This document shows, in pieces, positions 11,879 to 22,900 of a stretch of DNA of 64,000 nt. The stretch spans positions 9,672,101 to 9,736,100 of the forward strand of contig NC_134845.1 in NCBI RefSeq assembly GCF_965363235.1. Direction: 5' to 3'. A program made the translations under genes and the position numbers. This DNA is from Mytilus galloprovincialis (Eukaryota > Mollusca > Bivalvia > Mytilida > Mytilidae). Position 1 is the first letter of the stretch, and each line of letters opens with the position of its first letter. The notes beneath the pieces are model-generated. The model did no database searches, was not told the origin of the DNA, and saw only the letters and a list, made by a program, of their open reading frames with translations.

Positions 11879-12892
11879 TAGCATAATTATACATACATCT
11901 TGTGACAAATTTGAGTTATCTCTCTTAGACTCGCCTTGACAATTTAGACATGGGAGATAACAACTGATGTCTTGAAAGAATTGTAAGGGAGACAACTCAA
12001 TATTATCATAAGTATAATTAGGATATAGCAGGAATTTAATAATCTGTTTTACATTGATTTATTTTTGTAACAATTCATGTATTGATAAGACCTTATCGTA
12101 TTATCATGATTATTATAATTTAAATCTTTGCATGAGTTATATTTCAAATGTTGAATCTCACTGTTCAAATCATATAACGTTTCCATTTTTATTCACAATT
12201 GCATGATTTTGTTGTGTTATTCTTTGACGCTATCGGTAAATCTTATTAGTGGTAAAACGGAAAACCCTCGTGTTTTTATTATTATCATTATTATCATTAT
12301 ATGCATAACAAATGTGTCTGTCTGTTTTTTTCTCGTACAATAACATTTGAGAAATCGATTGTATTTTTCTACTAGTATTTTGAGAGAATATTTTTTTTCT
12401 AGATAATTGTTTACATAATCATTAATCAAGTTCGGTTTTATAATTAATGTTTCCGGAATTACGAAGACCTTTCACCGTTCTGGTGTCCTCTCTGATCTTT
12501 CGAGTCGTTCCGAAATCTTTAGATTTGATCAAAAATTTATATAAGAAAGAGTTAAAGACACATCAAATATACATATATATGTATTTTACCTCCTATAGAT
12601 TTATAGGGATATGATTCGTTACAGGACTACACATGTTGACTATATATATTTGATATAGGGTGTCTTAAAAAAATATGGGGTTATTTACCAAATAGGGTTT
12701 TAGTTACCATATGGGATTAGTTAAGAGTTACTTCCATTTTAAAGCAAAAAAAGTATGATAGTTTTCACAGACGAAGGAATTGATGAAATAACATTAAAAG
12801 AAGTTCATAAAAGATATTTGTAGCTAAGAAGTTGTTATTGTTGGTATTAAAGACTTACTTCCATTTCAAAACGAAAAAAAAAAAGAAATATA
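11879..12892. other. Gene-free subterminal DNA of the giant element
   Basis: AT-rich DNA with no convincing ORF. Direct-repeat traces appear near 12650-12880: 'GTTACCATATGGG'-like phrases, and 'TTACTTCCATTT' at 12728 and 12848. Confidence 0.4.
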
Positions 12893-13260
12893 AAAGGTTT
12901 TTAAAGAGTGTCGAAAGATACCAGAGGGACAGTCAAACTCAAAGATCGAAAACAAACTGACAATGTCATAGATAAAAGAAAAGACAAAGCAAAACAGACA
13001 AACAATCATTTTAGCATACAGGACACAACATAGAAAACGTAAAACAGAGCAACACGAACCTCACTAAAAACTATTGGAGATCTCAGTTGATCTGGAATGG
13101 TAAGCAGATCCGTCTCCGCATATGGCATCCGTCGTGTTGCTCATGTAATTACAAATCCACTAAATAGTTTAATTCAGTTGGTCACATTCATCTGTGAAAC
13201 GGTTATTCCATAACGGTCAACCAATTCGTGATGGCGTCCGTTAAATCAACAGACGAAAAA
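12893..13260 (+). repeat. Interspersed bivalve repeat ('AGAGGGACAGTCAAACTC' family)
   Basis: It contains 'GATACCAGAGGGACAGTCAA', 'GACACAACATAGAAAAC', 'GTCGTGTTGCTCATGT' and 'ATTCCATAACGGTCAACCAA' in this order. I recognise it as an abundant bivalve repeat. Related copies sit at 43485-43690 (same strand) and, inverted, at 15460-15610. Confidence 0.6.
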
Positions 13261-13604
13261 AAATGATAGATGTAATGATTAAATTCATAAAACAAATGTT
13301 AAATTAACCAGTTGTTATTGTTGGCGTTTGTTTTTTGAATAGAAAATGGTAGGTTCCTAATTCTAAGTAAGGACGACTTAATATATACTACACCTAAAGA
13401 TAGTCCATAAGATAAGTTCGTTACACAGTGGACTAGTGACCTAATCGCTCTCACTCCATATGGAATTTACTGACCCCCGTATATACCGTATATTAGGTCA
13501 CTAACACACCATGTAACTAAAATGATATACATGGATATGTCATTTACTGTGTTTCGACGCTAGACAAATACTGACGAGGAAATGTAGCATCTGGCCACAT
13601 ACTG

Positions 13605-13725
13605 TAGAGGCTAATAGGTCGAGTGGTATAGAGCGCTGAGCATATTGCAATGCGATTTGGTGTCACGATATCTCAGTAGCAGGGGTTAAAATCCCAGCCA
13701 AGGAAGAACAAAAATGTGTACCTGC
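13605..13725 (+). ncRNA. Possible tRNA-derived SINE head
   Basis: The phrase 'TAGGTCGAGTGGTATAGAGC' resembles a tRNA gene A box. 'GGGGTTAAAATCCC', about 75 bp downstream, resembles a B box in a T-arm that can pair with itself. Between them there is room for a long variable arm. Downstream AT-rich sequence would be the SINE body. I cannot fold a clean cloverleaf: the acceptor stem is not evident and one arm is too long, so a functional tRNA is unlikely. Confidence 0.35.
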
Positions 13726-13889
13726 AATTTCTCAATAATATGTATGTCCCTTAAATGTGTTTCTTGTTGTACCACTGCTGGATGCATGAATTTCTCCAAA
13801 TACTTCCCTCTAAGATAGTACCAGCTAATGAAACAAGTGGCCCCCTTGGATTCTGACATTTTCATACCTCGTAGTATTCTGTTGCACCT

Positions 13890-14434
13890 TTTCTATTAGT
13901 TCAGGATCCAGTTTGTACAATTTATGCAGACAAATATGTAAATGTGTTTTCATACATGACCCCTTTTCTCTGCATTTCAAAGATAAAATAGTTGATTTCT
14001 GGTTTGTCTCTAATATATTATTTTGTAATTTCTATGAAGAGAGTGTAACTACTCAGTTGCCTCAGTCTTTCATTTATATATTCTGTTTTAATCACTGTGG
14101 TATTATTTTATCTGCTTTTCGAATAACTGTTTTTGTTTCGTTTCAGGGAATACATTCCTTTTCTTTCCAGCATAGTGAGATAATCGCGTGCTTTTTGTAA
14201 TGTTAAATTATGTATCTCAATATTAGTTTTGAATATAAATGTCTCAATTGCATTGTTTACAAGTTTCGGTTCAAATGCGTAATTTGTTAAAAAGGGATGA
14301 CGTTTTAAAATATCACCCTTGTCAAAATTTATATTTACATGTCTAGCAAATGTATTGTAATCTGAATTAATACTAAGTTTTGCAAATTTCGTCGAGGGAG
14401 ATGATATATCCTTTGCTGAGTAACAAAATTTCAT
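13890..14434 (-). pseudogene. Penelope-like retroelement ORF remnant (N-terminal part)
   Basis: On the minus strand, an open stretch from 14434 to 14108 ends in NLTLQKARDYLTMLER. In a neighbouring frame it is followed by TVIRKADK, and later by YINERLRQLSSYTLF. This series matches the conserved N-terminal region of Penelope-like reverse transcriptases (NLT..E...L..L, then IRKADKG, then Y..E..RQL). At least one frameshift and several stops separate the pieces, so it is dead. It may belong to the same group as the C-terminal fragment at 21125, but the two do not overlap and lie on opposite strands. Confidence 0.5.
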
Positions 14435-16614
14435 CGTCTATTTTTTTTCAGTCGTGAATATTTGAACATATTCATGTGCCTTTTCAATTGATTTATTCCT
14501 TTTGAGAGAGTGAATCCTTATCTTTCTTTTTTTCTTTTTCATGATAGCCTTTTTTTTTGTCTTTTTTTGCTCTCTTTGGCCATGCTTACAGACTAAAGGA
14601 AATCAAAAAAAGAAAGCATGTAATTCATAAATTGATGTAATCTTGACTCTTTAGCAAGCCTGCATTAACTCACAAACTAATCAGATATTAGTTATCCAAT
14701 AGAAAACCATAGTAAGGGAAGAGGAAAACACCCTCCTTGACCTTGCAACCAATCATTATTCATTGCTTTATGAACTGACACGTGACCAGATGCATTACCA
14801 ATTCGGCTTTATAATTTATCAGACAATTAAAAATTGTTATATTGCAGATCTCAGTATGCCGCTGATATTTACAACTTTTACATTATCAACGTATTCCTCT
14901 CACTTAAGAATCTCAGACGTTTCGGTGTTTACATTTACTTTCCCCGTGTTCTGGTGGGCACATAACTTTAATATAAAATTGACGTAATTAATGAACCCTT
15001 TAATCTTTCGATTTGATTTTTTTTCAAATTTGATTTGTATTTCGATAGGAATTAGAAACACATTATCAATGCACTATTGCTTTTGCTGATAATAATCGTT
15101 GCGTTTAATTATTATGTATTAATTAAGACCACCTTCAGTGAAACTATGCATTAATCGTTTTCACAATTTAAAATAGTATCTTTAATGATTTTATTTCTCA
15201 AATTGAAATAATGAGATATTTGTAAACGTTTGTGTTTCATCATAAATGCATTGGAATCACTGATAAACTAACCTGCTGTGTTCTGCTCGATCAGTTATCT
15301 ATTAATTATGATTGTGTTGGATAAATAAAGTATATATATACAATACAATACATATTATATAATTACTACTATGCCTTTGGGACAGGTGAGCTAAAAAGTA
15401 AAATTTATTGACCATGCCAAATGGGCTTTCCTTATTGTTGAAGGCTGTACGGTGTCATATTTATGGGGCTCGTGTTGTGTATTCTTTAGTTGTCATGTGT
15501 ACTATTGTTTGTCTGTTTGTCTTTTTCATTTTTAGCCATGGCTTTTTCAGTTTATTTTTGATTTATGAATTTGACTGTCCCTTTAGTATCTTTCGTCCCT
15601 CTTTTGGCAGTTAATTTATGTGTGATTTTGTCTTTTGTGCAGAATTGTCTCTTTTAACAATTATTCCACTTCTTTTTTTTTTTTTTTTTTTTCTTTTTTT
15701 TTTGGTATTACGAACTAAAAATTTGAGGAGGACATAGTAGCAGGAAATAGAATGTGGGCTAAATAAATACCTAGAATTAAATATATTTTTTCTTTGTATG
15801 TATGATATGTTGTTTTATTTAAAATAGTTGAAAAATGTAGAACGGTACGTGTTGACGGAATTGTTTCGAATTTTATGATGAAATGATTATTATCGTTGTT
15901 AATGTTAAAAGCAGAACCATAAATAATTACAGTCTTTCGCAAAATTCCACAGTTCTCAAGGTTGCGGTTTTATCTTGAAGGTCAATAACAAGTAACAATT
16001 TTTGTACATTAAGAGGGAAATTGATGCATAGAATATCATGACTGTGTAATTACATGGTTGATAACGCCACAAAAATTATACCACAGGATCAATTAAACCG
16101 TCAAACAAATATATAAATATATCTATATTTATGTTACTTAAATGCGTTTGAAAAGGTAGATATGAAGACATCGGGGCCACTAACTATAGATGTAATGAGT
16201 GATAGTGATGAGAATATCACATGCTCTGTTTGATATATAGATTACATATATCGATAGGTTGATATTATCACTTGCTTGATTATATCACAAGTATCTGAAA
16301 CTAATCCGTATTATTTTTGATGCGGATAAAAACAAAGCGGCTGCCGTAAACACATCAGCTATTTGTCAAACCATTTTAACTTTATTCATTCAAATGTGGT
16401 TTTTCCACTGATGCTAGTTATAGATGCAATAAATCAATCATTTTGATGTGTGCACTAATTCACATTAAAGGTTTGTATTAATTACTATTTAAAAAAATTC
16501 CTTAGGTCAACGTCCGTCAACGTCCTTTTATAAGAGGGAACGGCAATGTAACTGTTTATCAGATAAACTATGTAAAAGTGTAAGTTACTGCAATTTCTGT
16601 AAAAATGCAAGGCT
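14435..16614. other. Gene-free stretch with one repeat and a poly-T run
   Basis: No coding region is convincing. An inverted copy of the 12893 repeat sits at 15460-15610 ('GACTGTCCCTTTAGTATCTT'). A long T-rich run lies at 15671-15703. The remainder shows no structure I can name. Confidence 0.45.
15460..15615 (-). repeat. Inverted partial copy of the bivalve repeat at 12893
   Basis: 'TTTTTAGCCATGG', 'GAATTTGACTGTCCC' and 'TAGTATCTTTCGTCCCTCTT' are the complement of the 5' part of the repeat described at 12893-13260. Confidence 0.55.
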
Positions 16615-16907
16615 TCATTCCTCTCAGTTTATCTGTATACTATATATATGCTATTGTTCTGGAGTCAGTAATAAATAAAAAAAATGTTTTAAAGCCATCA
16701 CATTTTCTCTAGTTTTCTTTATGACATCTTTAAATATAAATCACGATCTGCAATTCTCAAAACGTTCATTGCATACGCGAGTTTGTCATCCGACACCTCA
16801 TCAGGGACACATTCAGCGCCACATGACACTTTTATTGATATTAGAGATTTGCGCATGCGCAAATGGAAGGCCGGACTAATAGAGATTTTTAATTATTCGT
16901 TCGTTTA
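16615..16907 (+). repeat. Dispersed repeat with 'TTGCGCATGCGCAAATGGAA' core
   Basis: It runs from 'GGCTTCATTCCTCTCAGTTT' through 'GCTATTGTTCTGGAGTCA' and 'CATGACACTTTTATTGATAT' to 'GGAAGGCCGGACTAATAGAG'. It ends near a degraded 'ATTCGTTCG'. Copies occur at 51460-51660 (same strand) and 57438-57760 (inverted), where the end carries the palindrome TCCGGCTAGCCGGA. Confidence 0.65.
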
Positions 16908-17450
16908 ATCATGGAAGTAATATTTAGACCCCATATTACTTCCATGGTTTAATGAATTTGTATGTCATCATATCGTTTTTACGTTCTTTATTGCCCATGT
17001 ATCGGCATCGTTAAACATATATTTCCAGATATTTCAAGGACATGGCTGAAATGTCCTTATCAAGATATAATTTGTATTCTTTTAAGCGTATTCAAATCAT
17101 TTTAGTGGGTTTTTTTCTTCAAACCCTAAGGATGCAAACACGGCCGATCAAAATTTGGTTGTAACATTCGATTCCAAATGTTGTATAAGAGATTCATCGC
17201 AATAAATCTGTGTTTGGTCCTCAGACGGCCCGTTGTAAAACTGAATGCATGTCCTTATTCAATATATCTTAATCGCCAAGTCTAAATTTCCCACCCTTCA
17301 TCCCGGACAAGCCCCATTATAGGACCCACAGTGCTATTGCTTTCTAAAATTGTTTAATCGTTCTTTAACTGAACAATTATAAAGTACTTGCAGCTGGACG
17401 ATATCAAATAACAATCAATCATGGAACCTTCAACGTTTCAAATTGTCGCT

Positions 17451-18230
17451 TTTTATACGACCGCAAACATTGAAAAACTTTTTTGTCGTATATTGGTATG
17501 ACGTTGGCGTCGTCGTCGTCCGAAGACATTTGGTTTTCCCACTCTAACTTAAGTATAAGTGAATAGAAATATATGAAATATATTAAACACAAGGTTTATG
17601 ACCATAAAAGGAAGGTTGAGATTGATTTTGGGAGTTTTGGTCCCAACAGTTTAGGAATTAGGGGCCAAACAAAAAATCCCAAATAAGCATTTTTCTTGGT
17701 GTTGGCACAATTACTTTAGTATCAGTAAATAGAAATCTATGAAATTTTAACACAAGGTTTATGACCACAAAAGGAAGTTTGGGATTGATTTTGGAAGTTT
17801 TGGTCCCAACAGTTTAGAAATTAGGGGCCAAAAGGGGCCAAAATTAAACTTTGTTTGATTTCATCAAAAAATGAATCATTGGGGTTGTTTGATATGTCGA
17901 ATCTAACAGTGTATTTTGATTCTTAATATTTGGTCCTGTTTTCAAATTAGTCTACATTAAGGTCCAAAGGGTCCAAAATTAAACTTAGTTTGATTTTAAC
18001 AAAAATTAAATTATTGGGGTTCTTTGATATGATGAATTTAAACATGTACTTAGATTTTTTTATTATGGGTCCAGTTTTCAAGTTGGTCCAAATCGTGGTC
18101 CAAAATAAAACTTTGTTTGATCCCAACAAAAATTTAATTCTTGGGGTTCTATGATATGCTGAATCTAACCATGTATTTAGATTTTGGATATTGGACCATA
18201 ATGGGTAAATGTCCAATTCAAAATGTTTAA
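17451..18230 (+). repeat. Bivalve interspersed repeat with internal tandem units
   Basis: It begins 'TATACGACCGCAAACATTG' and continues with 'GTCGTATATTGGTATGACG'. Two ~150-bp units follow ('CACAAGGTTTATGACCA...TTTTGGTCCCAACAGTTTAG'). Three ~110-bp units come next ('CCAAAATTAAACTTTGTTTG...GGGGTTCTTTGATATG...TTTTCAAGTTGGTCC'). This is a known kind of abundant bivalve repeat. Elsewhere its far end is usually a matching 'GCGGTCGTATA', which is missing here, so this copy is truncated. Open reading frames within it are fortuitous. Confidence 0.65.
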
Positions 18231-18423
18231 GTTTTTAAGTTTAAGTTCTTAGACCACATTCAATGTGTGTCAGAAACCTATGTTCTGTCTTTTGTTTTGT
18301 GTTAGTATATATATACGGTATACCCATGCTTCTTTTTTCACATAAATCTTTCCATAAAGCTGTATTTTTGTTTGTTAGTTTGTAGTTTCATAATTACATC
18401 AAATCATTGCATGGCTATTATTG

Positions 18424-18742
18424 AAATATTGGAATATAGAGGTATAGGGGGAGGGTTGAGATCTCATAAACATGTTTAACCCCGCCGCATTTTTGCGCCT
18501 GTTCCAAGTCAGGAGCCTCTGGCCATTGTTAGTCTTGTATTTTTTTAATTTTAGTTTCTTGTGTACAATTTGGAAATTAGTATGGCGTTCATTATCACTG
18601 AACTAGTATATATTTGTTTAGGGGCCAGCTGAAGGACGCCTCCGGGTGCGGGAATTTCTCGCTACATTGAAGACCTGTTGGTGACCTTCTGCTGTTGTTT
18701 TTTCTGTGGTCGGGTTGTTGTCTCTTTGACACATTCCACATT
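18424..18742 (+). repeat. 3'-end fragment of the Penelope-like/retroelement family of 21125-22435
   Basis: It is nearly collinear with 22089-22432. The shared phrases are 'GGGGGAGGGTTGAGATCTCA', 'CCCCGCCGC', 'AGTCAGGAGCCTCTGGCC', 'GGGGCCAGCTGAAGGAC', 'CGCTACATTGAAGACC' and 'GTCGGGTTGTTGTC', ending at 'CAATTTTA'. Copies that share a 3' end but differ in 5' extent are what a retroelement leaves by 5' truncation. Confidence 0.65.
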
Positions 18743-19981
18743 TCCATTTTCAATTTTATTAATCCATTCGAATCGTTTTACATTTTGGTATGTCTCGGAG
18801 CCTTTCATAACTAGCTGTGTAGTTTGGGTCTGTTCAATTTTGAACCGTATAGCGACCTTTAATTGTTAACATCTAAAACATTTGGTCTGTGATGACTTGT
18901 TGTGTCATTGGCCATTATATCACATCTTATTTTATATCAAAGATGTTTAGGCACTCTCTACTGTGATTTTTATTTATTGTTGCTTTCTTCATGAAGATAC
19001 TATTATTGAAATATTGGAATATAGATGACAGAAGTTATGAAATATTTTTTTTTATTATTATATCAGGAAAAACTAACATCTTAGAAGCAAAAGCAAACAC
19101 TTCTAAAAAACAAACAAGTGTACATTCTTAATCATTACATGTTTATAAAATAAAATATAAAATATTTTGGACATTAAATCAAGTTCATTAATATCACAAG
19201 TTTAGACGTTTCTTTGCAAATAAGTAGGACTATAAAAATCTAAATATTATATACAAAATTTTTGACCCAAACATTAGTACAATATTTTTGTCGGAAATAT
19301 AACGTAATATGAAAACGTTAAACAGTCTTAAAGTATTTGTATGAATTTTCACATCTTAAACCATGGTATACCTACTATGAAAAAAGATCATAACTCTTAT
19401 ATAATACACAAAATACTCATGTTAAGTTATTCTTATTTTTTAAACCTATTAACAGCACTCGAAGTAATTATGAACTACCGTACTGTTACATAAATTGTAA
19501 AAGCTTTATTTGAAAAGGTTTAATAGGTAAAGTAAACATTAGACATGCAGAAAATTTTTTTTTAAAGAATATGTGTATAAAAACACATAAAAAGCTAAAA
19601 AGCAATTTTGACAACAATCACATGATTGATTTACAAATGATAACGTTTGCGATATTTACAGAAGTCAAAGAATGCCAGTTTTTGCGCTACAATAAAAATA
19701 AAAACAATTAATAATTATAATCAGGATAATCACCTTTACATGATAACGAAAACATACTAGCTACAAAAAACTGGTGATATGCAAAGTAAATTTCCAACCT
19801 GCTGTGTATATTCATGACAATGTTATTTGAAAAAAACTAGAGTTAGCAATACAACTAAACAATGCTTTGTTGTATCTTAACTTGTTTTGACAAATAGAAT
19901 ACTTGGGTTCCTGAAGTGCATACACATATATACGATATTACAATTAAAAAGATTAGCCAGAATCTTGATCTGATCAATACA
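18743..19981. other. Gene-free 3' flank of gene 2
   Basis: AT-rich DNA downstream of the minus-strand gene end at 19987. I see no ORF, inverted repeat or known repeat. Confidence 0.4.
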
Positions 19982-19987
19982 TTTATT
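19982..19987 (-). terminator. Polyadenylation signal AATAAA of gene 2
   Basis: On the minus strand AATAAA overlaps the last base of the TGA stop (TGAATAAAT). A signal this tight to the stop gives a very short 3' UTR, which is common in compact transposon genes. No other AATAAA in this orientation lies close by that would serve better. Confidence 0.55.
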
Positions 19988-22900
19988 CAAAAATATGCTT
20001 TTTTGAAATCTAGATATAATTTCAAAATAAGTTCGTACCCTTCAAAATAACACTTTTCACCCCGTTGAAAACGTGTAGGGGGTAAACATACAAACAACAC
20101 AAACTTCTTTTCCACTTTCATTGTATCTACTTTTTTTGGCCATTGAAACTTATTTTTTTCTAAAAGACAAGGATGCATGAAGTTTACAAGTAATCCATCT
20201 GGTTCTATACTATCTACAAGACCTGGATACCAGGTGTCCTCGAAAGCAACAGCAATCCATACATTTTGATCTAAAACATCTGCAATACTAGTGGCAGGAT
20301 TGACACATGGAACATCAATTTCAGTATTTCTTTTTTCTTCATTTTCATCATTATCTTCGTGAAGATCTAAACCTGGTTGGAGCACAGCAAACGTTGTGTT
20401 GATTTTGACTGTCGTCTTTTTCCTCGATACATTCGTTTTTCGTGGCTTCTGTGTCCTCTGTAATAAAAAATAACTTTCTTTTTATAATTTAGTGTTGGTG
20501 GCAGATAATATAAAAGGGTGGAAAAGCGTTAACCGAACTACACTTTGTATCAGCTTCCGCGCTTATTATAAAAATATGCGCACGATCAACCCTTTCACAA
20601 CCTTATAAAATTACTTAACGAAGCATTCGATACTTATAATTAAATGATTTTGCTAGGATCATAAAATTATCATTTCTATCAAGTTTTCACTTGCGCACTT
20701 TATTGCGGAAAGTGGTGTCATCATGATTACATTTTAATTGTGAAGTTAATGTTTATCTCAGAATGACGCTTAGCAACCAATCAAAATAACGTATTATTAT
20801 AATGATATTATAATACATAAACTTTCATATAATGTGTTGCACTATAAATTTTAGTTAAATTAATGATGGATCGTAAATAGCTATCCTGTTTTTTACTGGA
20901 TCCATACGCTATGCAAGATTAATGTTAACGTGCAAGTTCGATTCGATGGAATTCGATATAATTTAGGTAACACTTACCTTTAATGTATTGACAAAATTCA
21001 GATTTTGCAAAAATTGTTCGTTGTCTTTGATATTTTCATGTCGAAACAGTTCATACGGCGTAAGCTAAAAATATATAAAAGTATATATTAAGTAAGTATG
21101 TATAAACATTATAAACATTTGTTTATACTTTTAGATATTTGGATGATATATTGGCTCTAAATAATGACGACTTCAGTATGTATACTAAAGAAATTTATCC
21201 TGTAGAACTTACTTTAAATAAAGCTAATGATAACAATGACCACTGCCCTTTCCTCGATCTTGATATCTATATCATAAACGGGAAGCTTAATACAAAAATT
21301 TATGATAAAAGAGATGATTTTTCATTTCCTATTGTTAATTATCCATTTTTAGATGGTGACGTTCCCTTGTCACCATCTTATGGTGTTTATATATCTCAAC
21401 TTGTACGATTCGCTCGTGTATGTAACAATGTATTAGATTTTAGCGAGAGAAATTTATGTATTACTGAAAAATTATTACACCAGGGTTTTCGATATCACAA
21501 ACTGGTCAAAACATTTACTAAATTTTATCACCGGTATAAGGAAATAATTCGTAAATATAACTCAACATGCAGACATCTTATACGTTCAGGTATTTCACAT
21601 CCAAAATTTTATGGAAATATTCTTTATAAAGCACAAAAATGTCAGTATTCTCCTCAGAAACTAACAAAACCTTTAAATAGACTTATTAAAAGGGGATATA
21701 GTTACGATACTGTTGTCAGGTCATTGAAGATTGCATATTTTGGCTTTAACATTGATTCACTGATAGGGTCTTTGCATCGGAACTAAACACATTTATTTCT
21801 TAAATAAACAGTTGTTGGCATGACACGGGTTATGTTCTTCTCATATATTTTATGATAGTATGATACTAAACCCCTAACGGGAGGGATTGTACCTGATATT
21901 CATATGATGAAGACATAATCTTTCAATCAGTTTAATTGAGGTCTGGAGCTGGCATGTCAGTTAACTGCTAGTAGTCTGTTGTTATTTATGTATTATTGTC
22001 ATTTTATTTATTTTCTTTTGTTACATCTTTTGACATCAGACTCGGACTTCTCTTGAACTGAATTTTAATGTGCGTATTGTTATTCTTTTACTTTTCTACA
22101 TTGGCTAGAGGTATAGGGGGAGGGTTGAGATCTCATAAACATGTTTAACCCCGCCGCAATTTTGCGCCTGTCCCAAGTCAGGAGCCTCTGGCCTTTGTTA
22201 GTCTTGTATGATTTTAAATTTTAGTTTCTTGTGTATAATTCGGAGTTTAGTATGACGTCCATTATCACTGTACTATTATGCATATTTTAGGGGCCAGCTG
22301 AAGGACACCTACGGGTGCGGGAATTCTCGCTACATTGAAGACCCATTGGTTGCCTTCGGCTGTTGTTTGCTCTATGGTCGGGTGGTTGTCGCTTTGACAT
22401 ATTCACCATTTCCTTTCTCAATTTTAGTTGTCAATTTTTTTTTTATATCCATAATTGTCAGTAAAGTTCTCAGTGTTATCATCAAAAGAACTGTCCATGA
22501 ACTTTACAATGTTTATATTATTTCTCGTGGGATTTTGTCTGATGCTTGGTCCGTTTCTGTGTGTGTTAGTTACATTGTAGTGTTGTGTCGTTGTTCTCCT
22601 CTTATATTTATGCGTTTCCCTCTGTTTTAGTTTGTTACCCCGATTTTGTTTTTTGTCCATGGATTTATGAGTTTGAACAGCGGTATACTACTGTTGCCTT
22701 TATTTATATTATTTATCTTTCTTTTATTCGAAAGTTTTATGTAGTTGTTTTATATTTTATGTTAAATAACAAATAATTATTATTTCATTTTTAAAATTGT
22801 GTACATGTAGGTTAAACTTACATTAGCACTTTCATCCTCTGTCTGTTCTCTATTTTTATCAAAAGGAACAACACCCTCAATTTCATCTGTATCTAAAATT

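Noticed and set aside
17947-18216. Minus-strand reading frame of 89 codons
   Set aside because: It lies in the tandem part of an interspersed repeat and copies its unit structure, with no protein signal.
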